DNA of 36,760 nt from Planctomycetota bacterium (GTDB taxonomy: Bacteria; Planctomycetota; Planctomycetia; Pirellulales; Pirellulaceae), in the NCBI GenBank assembly GCA_024277285.1, contig JAJRVM010000254.1:1-36760 (forward strand). The letters run 5' to 3'. Made by a program: the position numbers and the translations under genes. Below are positions 23,927 to 32,790 of the stretch, one piece after another (positions within the stretch are counted from its first letter, which is position 1; the number at the start of each line of letters is the position of its first letter). The notes under the pieces are model-generated. The model saw only the letters and a list, made by a program, of their open reading frames with translations, searched no databases and was not told where the DNA came from.

Positions 23927-24214
23927 ACGTAGCCGTTTAGCCGAATGAAGTAATGTCGCTTTCAAGTGACTCCCATGGGCTTGTCCCATGGGTGAATACG
24001 GCTGGTGAGCTACCCGCGATGCCAGCTACTCCCCCCCTTGCCTCGCCGCCGCCGAAGGCGGCGGTGAGGCAAGGGGGCTGTAAATGTGGGGGAGGGGATG
24101 GGACGTCACGGGTAGCCTACCAATCATCTTCACCCACCGCACAAGGCGGTGGGGGTCGACCGATGGAAAAGCAACTCGAGTGCACATCCCACTTCAGATG
24201 GCTAAACAGTTAAC
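23927..24214. mobile_element. Compound hairpin element, copy 2, core inverted relative to copy 1
   Basis: The ends gccgtttagccgaatgaagt (23932) and the complement of acttcagatggctaaacagt (24191-24210) are inverted repeats. The core is the reverse complement of 2618-2835 with few changes: cccatggg/cccatggg with loop cttgt (23972-23992), the gctacccg/cgggtagc stem (arms near 24009 and 24109) and cccaccgc/gcggtggg (24133-24153). It is longer than copy 1 by about 70 bp because of an extra hairpin at 24033-24077. The flanks on both sides match copy 1 in direct orientation. No reading frame is present. Confidence 0.7.
24033..24077. repeat. Near-perfect 45-nt hairpin inserted in element copy 2
   Basis: Arms of 21 bp, starting cccccttgcctc and ending gaggcaaggggg, have one mismatch and a gaa loop. 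Copy 1 of the element lacks it, so it is probably a later insertion at the tip of the central stem. Confidence 0.75.
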
Positions 24215-24483
24215 GAATTACCAATGCCGAATGACGAAAGAAGCCGAAATGATGAATGTCGAAAGCGGTCCCATCGGACACTCTTGTGCAGGGGGGACCA
24301 TTTCAAACCGAGTCCGCGCTTCGGATTCCGGCATTATTTGGTCATTGGGTACTTCGTCATTAGCCAGCCTCCGATAGGGCGGCTGAGTGGCGCTGTACAG
24401 CTAGCCCCACCGCCATCCGCTCTTCGGTGTTCATCATTTTCTTGCCCGTAATCGTTCAACGCGGTAGAGCAGTGCTATTGCCG

Positions 24484-27400
24484 TCACGCCGTGGCGGGGT
24501 CATTCTGTGCCCGCTGCCAGTCGATTGCTAGTAGAATGGCGCCGAAGAACAAGGCAATTCCGAAGATGGGGAGGATTCCCAGCAGAGTCATCAGCAGGCC
24601 GGCGCCACAGAGCAGCACGATGGTCACGATCCGGCGGGTGCGTGTCCGCGCCAAGCGCCGCGCGATGGCGGCAGCGACCAGCAACGCAAGGAGCATTGCC
24701 AGCAGCGCGCCGAAATTGGCCAGCCGGTCTCCCAGTTCCCGCTCGACGGGACGCGCCGAAATTTTAACCTCACCGCGCGGCGTGGTGAAATAGAACACCT
24801 GGCCTCGTGTCGGTAATTCGAAGTCCAAGCTGGTCAAGCCCGCCAGGCTCATCGTGGTTCCACCACGCTGCTGGGTGCCCCATTGCTCGATACTTTGACC
24901 TTGGCCGCTCAACATATCGTTCAACACCATGGTCTGAGCTCGCTGTTCGCCTTGCGGGGCACTTACCTGGCCGCGTTGTTGCCGATCCAGTCGCTGGATC
25001 TTATCAAGATAGGCTCGATTTAGCTTGTCCTTTGTTCCTAATTGTTGGCGTTTCGAGCGTTCAGACCACCCCCAATCGGCCGGTGAATCTGCCTGTGGCT
25101 CTACTTGAAACACCTTTTGAGCGGCGTCGCTTTCCTGGGGCATTTGTGCCTGTTGTTGTACGCGATACGATTCGCCTTCTTTTAAGCGCGAAAATGCTTT
25201 GCCTCGTGACGATTTGAAGTCGAGCGAGATGCTGTCATCAGATGGTTGTGCACGCCCTTTCTTTGGACGTCGCTTGGTCGACGCGGCGCCACTTCCCGAA
25301 CCGAGCTTGTTGTTGAACCAATTTGCGTTGAATCGGGCCTTCGAGGGGGCCTTGGGTTTCGCCGGCTGAGTTGTTGCGGCTGTCTGGGACGGTTGTCGAA
25401 AGTTGCCGCTCAATCGAGTCGCACTATTTCGAGCCAGGCTGTTTTGTTGCCCCTGGTAGAACGACAATAAGGCATCGCGATTATCGGTACTCGTTTCCTG
25501 CTGGCCTTCGAGTTGCTTGATTTCCTCCTGCGCAGCCTTGAGGACACGGTCGTTCGACTCAAGGTTCATTTGCAGTTGCTTGTTCAAAAACCTCTTCCGC
25601 CCCCTCTTTTCATGCAACGATTGCAATTCCTTTCCCAATTTCTCGACATTGTGAACGGCGCGCGATTGCGAGAATGGGTTGGCACTACGAATGATCTGTG
25701 TGAGTTTTTCGACCTGTTGTGTTTGGTACGCGACCAATCCAGCGTCGAAATCCTCTTCGCTCGCGACACGCGTCGTCGTGCCATCGAATTGGTACCATCG
25801 ATAGTCGTTCGGCAAATAGAGCTTGACCTGGCTCAACTCAACATTGATGTTTTCGGTACGAATGACAGGGAATTCGACCGCCTTTAGAAAACGGAGTTCA
25901 TCGATTTGCCCGGCATATTTCAACACGACGTCGTAATCCAAGTCGCCTTCCGCCGTCTTGATCAAGGGGATACGTAGCAACGCATCCTCGGTTGCATTCA
26001 CGCTGCGCGCCGGTTTGACCGGTTGGCCGGCGACATGAGCGGTCCAGAGCTGTGCGTCTTTGGGCAAGCGAATTTCCAGGTAAGGTTCTGTACGATTGTC
26101 GATTTTCAGCAGCAGCGATGCTCGATACGTGCCACTCGCGTCAAGGACTAATTCGGTGCGCGCCAATCCGATCGTGGCACCGGCCGTGACGACCATGGCG
26201 CGCTGCTTCGTGTGGTAACCAAATGCGGGTGTCGAGCTCGTGCCGTTGACCGCGTAAGCAGTGGTGAAATCGCCGCCAGCGAGTCGTGCCGTAAGTTGTT
26301 CCCATTGGCGTGACGATCGATTGACCGGTTCCATTCCCGGCGTCGCGTCGACCACGATCTCGTCTCGACCGGCATTCTGAAGCGTCACATATTGCTGGCC
26401 GACGTTGGCCGCCTCTACCTGGGGTAGTGGGGCCTGCTGTTTGCCCGGTGAGATCGCTCGATCGTTTTCAATCACGACTCGGTATTGGCCGGTGATCGCA
26501 TCTTGGAGGTCCAGTTGTACTTGCACCCGATCTTTGTTTTGGATCGGCGTGATCGTTTTTTGCCGAGTTTGCGGTGCGTTGATGTTCGCGTCTTGCAGCC
26601 AGCTTGGCAGTTGGAAGCAGATCTGACGCACGCCAGCCTCGGTAATGTTGAAATCAAGCAAAATCGTTTCTTGGATGTCGCGATAGGTCGTCCTCACGTT
26701 CGTCACGGTCACACAGGTCACGCGCGGTTGGCGCGGTGTCAGTTGGATCTTGCCAGAATAGGAACTGCCCGTATATTCGAGTCCGAGGCGTGCCAAAGGG
26801 CGTTGTGCGGGAGTCAGCCACGTGGTCACTCGTTGCAAGAGCACGCCCTGACAGCCCTTCAGATCGGTTGTGCGCGCGGCGAGCGACGGATCGACCTGGA
26901 CGACCATGCTGCCGTGCTGTTGATCGACGCCAAGAACTTCCAAGTGCGGCAGTTCGACCGCCTGCTTGGCGGTGTGGTCGTCCAGCTTGCCTTCGAGTGA
27001 CATGGCGAAGGACTCGGAATGCCCGGTCGAGAAGAACGCTCGCAATATGCGGTGTCCTTGATCCTGGACGATTGCCCAATCGGTCAAGCCCGTGGCCGCG
27101 ACTTTTTCCAGTTTTAGCGTCGTTGGGATCGCGATTTCGGCTTGGTAGATGGCACGCTGCCTGGGCGCGAACTGAACCTCGCTTTCCAACGTCGATTCTG
27201 TCTCGCCGATACGAAAGATCGTTCGCACTCTCGCACTGACGCGTGGCTGAATCTGTGTGGCCGACATCGCAATACGGAACGGCGTTGCGTTGAACTGGTA
27301 AGCCTGGTACTCGCGCACCCCCAGCGGACTGTCTTTCGCACCCGAGAGCGGGTCAAGGTGTTTCGTTGTGCCGGCGCCGTCGGTCCGAGTGACTCCCGTC

Positions 27401-30400
27401 GCCGTACTGGTCTGGAGTTCCAGGATCGGGCTGCGGCGGATTTGCACGATCCCGCGATGTAACGCTGCGTCAGGAACGGCCACGGTCGGAGCATCAAACG
27501 TGTTGGCGGTCGCTGACGTGATGGCGGCGCGGCGCGAAAGGTGAACGACCAATTCTTCCTGTTGCTTGACTGCTTTAAGTAATTCGACGGTCAAGAACGT
27601 CCGTTTTGCTGCCTTCTCTGTGTTCCATCCGCGAACGTTGCGGCCGTCGACTTTTTCGACCAGATAGTCGGCCGGCACTTCGAGCCGAAACGTGCCGCGC
27701 TCGGTCTGCCCGAACGTCAGTGTGACTTGCCATACCACGCGCACACCATCCTCACGCACGTCGATTAGCGCCGCGGAGGTGGCGGTGAGTGCCTGGTCCT
27801 TCGAGCCGGGTGAGATTTTCGCACGCCATGTCACGTTGAATAGGCCGCCGCGGTGCAGCGTGATCGCCAGTCTCTGGTCGGCCGCGCTGGTCGTTTCGGT
27901 CAGCATCGCTTTGCCTTGCGGGTAGCGAATGCTCGTCTCCGGTTCGCGAACCGTTACGTCGACTGCCGTAGCTTCCGCATGAGGAAGGATGGCGTGCGCC
28001 GTGCGCCAACCTCCTTGCCGTTGGATTGCCACACGTACGGCAATCTTCAGTTGATGGCGTCCTTTGCCTTCAACTAGCAATGCCAGCATCGTACCGGGCT
28101 TGGGAACGGCCGAACGCTGCTGAACGCTTTGCTGTTTCGCCCCGACCGGTCGAGGAGCGGACATGACGGCCTTGAGTCGGGCTGGTTTGCCATCCAACAG
28201 CGCTGAAGTGACAACGCCATCTTTCAACGCCAGCGGTACGTCGACCGCGCTGTCGGTGAAGAGTTCAAAGTCAATCGTACCCTGAAGGATCAAGTGGTCT
28301 TCTTCCGCGAGAGTCACGGCGTAATGTGCGCCGGCATACGCGAACTCGCGCTGCGGAATGACGCTACCAATCTTCTTGTCGGGATGTGCCTGGTTCCAGA
28401 GTTCAACATAACGACCGTACGGGACCAGTACCTTGTTCGCGTTGTCGCGCCACTGCACGTCGTCGGCATCATAGGGGATCACGATCGCGTCGTCGGGAAT
28501 GTGGATCGGCTTCTCGGCTTCGAGCAAAGGCGCGAGGATCTTGTTGAGATCCTGAGCCTGAGCGACGGAGCTGATTCCCGTGACACTAAGTGCGGCCAGC
28601 AGTAGCGCGGCCGTGGTGACAGCGGCAGAGCCGAACAGTTTGTTCAGTATCCAGCGGCCGGTACGCGTGACCACCGCAAGGAACACCCAGATAGGGATCA
28701 AAGCCAACGTGGCGAGCAACGCTTGTTGAAACACGGGTGCGAATTCGGTCAACGGTCCGCCCAACAGAGGTAAACCGCAGGCTAGGATCGACATCAATAC
28801 GACGAATCGAATGCGCGTGGCTACACGGCGATGCGCCATTAAGAGCCCAAATACGATGATCGCCAATGCGACAGCTAGTGCCAACCAGTTCATGCGACTC
28901 TTATGGAATACGGTAACGTCCAACACGGGATCGGTGCCGAGGCTGCGAAACGTCAAGCCCTTGTCCGATTGGTCGAGCGATATTGCCAGGCCACGTACGC
29001 CTTGAAGTGCCCAGTACTTGCCGATCACGGTGTTGATGCTTGTGACGCTGCCGTCCGATAGACTGACGCCACGGACCTCTGCGCGGAACTGCGTTGCCGG
29101 ACGACCTTGTTGTCGCTGAGGCAAGTTCATGGCGCCTGAAGGCGAGGCAGCGGCGGGGCGCGAAGAGATGCTGCCGGTCACGCCAGCGGCGGATGACGGA
29201 AGAGCAGCCAAGGAGGGTTGCGATGGTGCTCTGCCGCCGGTTGCGGCTTGGCCACCCTTGAGAACGGCTTCGCCGGCCATGCCATATCCATCCGTACCGC
29301 CACCGCCCATGCCACCACCACCCATTCCGCCCGCCATGTCGCCACCGGTGCCAGGCATTCCGTATCTGTCTGGAGCGTTGGGAACGGCCGCTTGTCCATT
29401 CATGGCTTCTTCGCTTTGGGGACTTCCGCCCGCGTTGGTACTGGGGTATCCGCCGTAAGGATCGATTTGGCGAGTTATCGCGGACTCCGCAGTCGTGCCC
29501 AATTGCGGCGTGGCTTGTGGTTGGTTGCCGTTCCCGTCCCCAGGCATCGGCGGTAGGACTCCTTGCGTGGATCGGGAGTTGTCGCCGAGCAGAACTTGCC
29601 GGCCAGCTGCTGTACTGTCCATTCCAGCTGCACCTAATTCTCGCAGTCCCTCAGCTGGTAATCCGTTGGTCATGGAGCTTTCAAAATCGTGGTCCGCTAA
29701 CCCGCGTTGGCTGAGGCGATGCTCACGCTCAGTCACCTCCATCGAGATCGTCGCTGCGGTGTCGAGTTGTGCCTTCGCGGCCACGTCGTATGAAGTGTGC
29801 ATCAGCGCCGTCGGGCCGGGCATATTGCCGCCGGCCAGCAAGGCGGCGCGGGCGAGTGCCGTGAGCGGCGATTCGGGACGTTGCAGGTTGCTGGAGAAGA
29901 CGGTTCCACGCACGCGCGACACACTATACCCCCGGGGCAACAACAGGTGCCAAACCAGATCGACCTGAGGTACCAGTAAACCCTGATCTTGTTCGTCTAA
30001 CAACAAGCGTAACTGCGGGGCGTGAGTGCGGACTTCGCCGAGCCAATCGAGTGCGTTAACGGGAGTTTGGTAGACCACTTGCAGATCGCGGTTCTCATGA
30101 GCCTCGTCGGTCTGCAAACTGAGTAACACCTGGTTGCCACGGCGGCGTGGTTTGATCGGCTGGCCATTGAGTATGACCGACCAGAGTTCCGTGTTTTTGG
30201 GCAGTTCGATCGCCAGATAGGGGACTTTGGTTTGCAGAAGGTAACGCGCGGAAGACTGACTGACACCGCGGGTCGCCACGATTGTCACCAGCTCGGCCCG
30301 TTTGACGATTGCCGGTGGCAGCGGTACTAACTGGCGTCGAGTCACGTCGATACGCACCGTCTCGTTGTCCGTTGTGGATGCGAATGAACCCAAGAGCCTT

Positions 30401-32790
30401 GCGCCGGGCATGTAGTCGGCTTCGGCCAACTCGCCGACATCGACGGAACGCATTTTGGTGTGGATGGAGATGTCGAGTGTCGGGTCGCCTTCGATCGTCA
30501 CCATCTGTGTCTGGTAGGCTACGTTTGTGGTCCGCACAACCGGTAGTTCCAGCTGATTCGGGGCGTTGGTTTTCAGTGGCTGTTCGTAGTCGATGGCTAA
30601 TCGAACGGTACCACGTTGCGGCTTGGCCAACTGCACCGTCCAGTGATTGTGACCATCTTTAGTGATGTGGGAGAACTCTTTTAATTGGACGTTATCCAGG
30701 CCGGTAATGGCGAGTGCGGCGGGCGTCGATTCGGGTAAACGCAGTTCCAGCTGGCTGGCGCGCGCTCGTTCGATCAGGAAGACCACTTCGTGGTGGACCA
30801 ACAGGACGCCTTCTCTTACGCGGAAGAACGAGTAGTTGCGTGTCGATATCTTCGGTTGTTTGCGCTGCACGAGAAACTCGGCATGGTATTGTGCCGCGGT
30901 CACTTGATAGGTCAGTTCACTGGTCGAGTCACCGAGTCCGAACCGGTTGCGCTCTTTTGAATCGAGCGGGACCAGCCCGTCGGTCTGGGTCGGTTTGGCG
31001 ATCAGATCCCCGTTGGCCTGAACGGATATGGCGCCCGACGTGTCGGTCGCTTGCTCCACTTGCACACGCGGGAACTTGATTTGCTTGGACGTCGAGTGCG
31101 TCAGCCACGCGCTGCTGCGATGACTGGCGATAAAGAACACGGTTTGACTTTGGCTGGGTTGGATCGTCTTGGCCAACGTGACGACAAACCGAGCGTTGCC
31201 ATCGGTGCGATAACGATCGAATTCCAGCGGTTTTTGGTCCGCATCGTAAAGCCGGTCAAGCCGCCAGTCGGCCGGTAGTTGGAATGCGAACGCGGTCAAT
31301 TTGGAAGCTTGGGGAGTAAGTGTGAAACCGCCGCGCAGGGTCTGTTGCTGGGCGTCGAGCGAAAGGAGCATGTGCGTGGCGACTCGAAGTTCGTCCTCGG
31401 GATCTTCGAGCGTGGCAGAGAGCGAGAAGTCGCCGCCAGGCGCGTAATAGGCGGCAATTTGTCGGATGGAGGGCGCGCCCGGTTCGGTATCGAACACCGA
31501 CGCTGGCAGCGCGTCTCGTAATACACTTGTGTCAAGGTGAATCAGGTTCGTGGCGGTCAAGCCCAACGGACGCAACTGTGACTCGGCGACCAGGCCGACA
31601 ACCGCCACGTGGCCGGCTACGTCACGTGGTTTCAGTTGGGGCATCGTCCAACGGCCCATCGCCACCGGTGCGCGGCTGGCCGAAATGTTGATCTCCTCGG
31701 TGGCGCGAGTTGGTTCGCGCAATGTTACCTCCAGTACTTCCTGCTCTCCTTCTTTGCGCAGAACCCACTGGGCCAGTAGTGGCGAGGCGACGCCGGTTAT
31801 CTGGAAACCATTCGGGACGTCGAAGAGGAATCGGTCAACCGCTCCATGCAGCACACTCAATTGGACCGTGGCATGCAGCCGTTCATAAGACGTTGTCAGC
31901 TCGGAGACGAGTACCGAACGCGCCGCAACGACACGTCCCTGCAAGAGACGCCGGTTATTGAGCGACATGACTAGTGCCATCCGTTTGTCTTCGGGTAGCA
32001 ATTCAAAGCGAGTTTGATCCGCCGTCTGGTCATATTGGCGTCGCACGATGCTGGCGCCCCTCTTCACCTCGACATTGCCGGGGACCACAATATGTAAAGT
32101 GGTGCTGGCCGCTTTCGGCAGCTGGAACTGCAGGCTTTGTTGAGCGGCGGCCACGACGACGGGGGTCAGCAGTTCAAGTTGAAGCTGATGCCGTCCCGGT
32201 TCGTGCACAAACAGGACGTATTGCCCCTTGGCGTCGCGTCCGATCGAGGCCGGTTGGCCGTCAAGCGTTGCTTGTCGCAATGAGACGCCTTGGAGCACCA
32301 ATGGAATTGCTTGCAGGCCGGGGGCGAGCACTTCAAGTTCCAATTGGCCGTGAACGGTGGCGATCGTCTCTTGGATCGTTGCGTTGTAGGCGGCGTTGAG
32401 CAAAATGGTCGCTTGCGGAGCCTCGCTTGGCGGACGCTTGGCTGCTTCGGCCTGGAGTGCCCGGTATTCCTCACGCGTCATAAAAACGCGCTCATTCGGG
32501 CCGCTCAATATGAGCGACAAGTCGTCAAAGGGCACAAACAGAATGCGTTCTTTTCGCGGCTCTTGCTTCGGCGGCTGTTTCTTCGGCGGCTGGGGTTTGC
32601 CGGGTGCCGCACTAAGAGTGGATGCGCCGAACAGACAAGCCAGTAATCCAAGCAGGGCAAAGCGACGGCACAATCGCGTTGGTGGTCGGCCATGTAGCAC
32701 ATCGAGCATTCGCGTCAGAACCTGTTTGACGTAGGCAATGAATGAGTATTGGGGACGCGGGCTGTTGGTGTTGTCATGTGCACTACGCAT
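24484..32790 (-). CDS. Giant membrane-anchored protein, fusion of two paralogous modules
   Basis: About 2,769 codons from the ATG at 32790, chosen because GGAGG lies 8 nt upstream; it overlaps the previous gene by 8 nt. After a signal segment (FALLGLLACLFGAST), module 2 begins with a conserved RILFVPFDDL ... VFMTREEYRAL box. Long beta-rich sequence follows, then a Gly/Met-rich linker (nt 29280-29350) and three membrane helices (nt 28660-28900). A signal-peptide-like helix ending VAQAQD (nt 28555-28625) starts module 3, with its own box (AIVIPYDADD ... KVLVPYGRYVELW). Module 3 repeats the layout and ends with a coiled coil (nt 25440-25720), a Gln-rich stretch and two or three C-terminal membrane helices. 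No enzyme motif is recognised. A large envelope or surface structure is the best inference. Confidence 0.75.
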   Translation of the reverse strand: MRSAHDNTNSPRPQYSFIAYVKQVLTRMLDVLHGRPPTRLCRRFALLGLLACLFGASTLSAAPGKPQPPKKQPPKQEPRKERILFVPFDDLSLILSGPNERVFMTREEYRALQAEAAKRPPSEAPQATILLNAAYNATIQETIATVHGQLELEVLAPGLQAIPLVLQGVSLRQATLDGQPASIGRDAKGQYVLFVHEPGRHQLQLELLTPVVVAAAQQSLQFQLPKAASTTLHIVVPGNVEVKRGASIVRRQYDQTADQTRFELLPEDKRMALVMSLNNRRLLQGRVVAARSVLVSELTTSYERLHATVQLSVLHGAVDRFLFDVPNGFQITGVASPLLAQWVLRKEGEQEVLEVTLREPTRATEEINISASRAPVAMGRWTMPQLKPRDVAGHVAVVGLVAESQLRPLGLTATNLIHLDTSVLRDALPASVFDTEPGAPSIRQIAAYYAPGGDFSLSATLEDPEDELRVATHMLLSLDAQQQTLRGGFTLTPQASKLTAFAFQLPADWRLDRLYDADQKPLEFDRYRTDGNARFVVTLAKTIQPSQSQTVFFIASHRSSAWLTHSTSKQIKFPRVQVEQATDTSGAISVQANGDLIAKPTQTDGLVPLDSKERNRFGLGDSTSELTYQVTAAQYHAEFLVQRKQPKISTRNYSFFRVREGVLLVHHEVVFLIERARASQLELRLPESTPAALAITGLDNVQLKEFSHITKDGHNHWTVQLAKPQRGTVRLAIDYEQPLKTNAPNQLELPVVRTTNVAYQTQMVTIEGDPTLDISIHTKMRSVDVGELAEADYMPGARLLGSFASTTDNETVRIDVTRRQLVPLPPAIVKRAELVTIVATRGVSQSSARYLLQTKVPYLAIELPKNTELWSVILNGQPIKPRRRGNQVLLSLQTDEAHENRDLQVVYQTPVNALDWLGEVRTHAPQLRLLLDEQDQGLLVPQVDLVWHLLLPRGYSVSRVRGTVFSSNLQRPESPLTALARAALLAGGNMPGPTALMHTSYDVAAKAQLDTAATISMEVTEREHRLSQRGLADHDFESSMTNGLPAEGLRELGAAGMDSTAAGRQVLLGDNSRSTQGVLPPMPGDGNGNQPQATPQLGTTAESAITRQIDPYGGYPSTNAGGSPQSEEAMNGQAAVPNAPDRYGMPGTGGDMAGGMGGGGMGGGGTDGYGMAGEAVLKGGQAATGGRAPSQPSLAALPSSAAGVTGSISSRPAAASPSGAMNLPQRQQGRPATQFRAEVRGVSLSDGSVTSINTVIGKYWALQGVRGLAISLDQSDKGLTFRSLGTDPVLDVTVFHKSRMNWLALAVALAIIVFGLLMAHRRVATRIRFVVLMSILACGLPLLGGPLTEFAPVFQQALLATLALIPIWVFLAVVTRTGRWILNKLFGSAAVTTAALLLAALSVTGISSVAQAQDLNKILAPLLEAEKPIHIPDDAIVIPYDADDVQWRDNANKVLVPYGRYVELWNQAHPDKKIGSVIPQREFAYAGAHYAVTLAEEDHLILQGTIDFELFTDSAVDVPLALKDGVVTSALLDGKPARLKAVMSAPRPVGAKQQSVQQRSAVPKPGTMLALLVEGKGRHQLKIAVRVAIQRQGGWRTAHAILPHAEATAVDVTVREPETSIRYPQGKAMLTETTSAADQRLAITLHRGGLFNVTWRAKISPGSKDQALTATSAALIDVREDGVRVVWQVTLTFGQTERGTFRLEVPADYLVEKVDGRNVRGWNTEKAAKRTFLTVELLKAVKQQEELVVHLSRRAAITSATANTFDAPTVAVPDAALHRGIVQIRRSPILELQTSTATGVTRTDGAGTTKHLDPLSGAKDSPLGVREYQAYQFNATPFRIAMSATQIQPRVSARVRTIFRIGETESTLESEVQFAPRQRAIYQAEIAIPTTLKLEKVAATGLTDWAIVQDQGHRILRAFFSTGHSESFAMSLEGKLDDHTAKQAVELPHLEVLGVDQQHGSMVVQVDPSLAARTTDLKGCQGVLLQRVTTWLTPAQRPLARLGLEYTGSSYSGKIQLTPRQPRVTCVTVTNVRTTYRDIQETILLDFNITEAGVRQICFQLPSWLQDANINAPQTRQKTITPIQNKDRVQVQLDLQDAITGQYRVVIENDRAISPGKQQAPLPQVEAANVGQQYVTLQNAGRDEIVVDATPGMEPVNRSSRQWEQLTARLAGGDFTTAYAVNGTSSTPAFGYHTKQRAMVVTAGATIGLARTELVLDASGTYRASLLLKIDNRTEPYLEIRLPKDAQLWTAHVAGQPVKPARSVNATEDALLRIPLIKTAEGDLDYDVVLKYAGQIDELRFLKAVEFPVIRTENINVELSQVKLYLPNDYRWYQFDGTTTRVASEEDFDAGLVAYQTQQVEKLTQIIRSANPFSQSRAVHNVEKLGKELQSLHEKRGRKRFLNKQLQMNLESNDRVLKAAQEEIKQLEGQQETSTDNRDALLSFYQGQQNSLARNSATRLSGNFRQPSQTAATTQPAKPKAPSKARFNANWFNNKLGSGSGAASTKRRPKKGRAQPSDDSISLDFKSSRGKAFSRLKEGESYRVQQQAQMPQESDAAQKVFQVEPQADSPADWGWSERSKRQQLGTKDKLNRAYLDKIQRLDRQQRGQVSAPQGEQRAQTMVLNDMLSGQGQSIEQWGTQQRGGTTMSLAGLTSLDFELPTRGQVFYFTTPRGEVKISARPVERELGDRLANFGALLAMLLALLVAAAIARRLARTRTRRIVTIVLLCGAGLLMTLLGILPIFGIALFFGAILLAIDWQRAQNDPATA

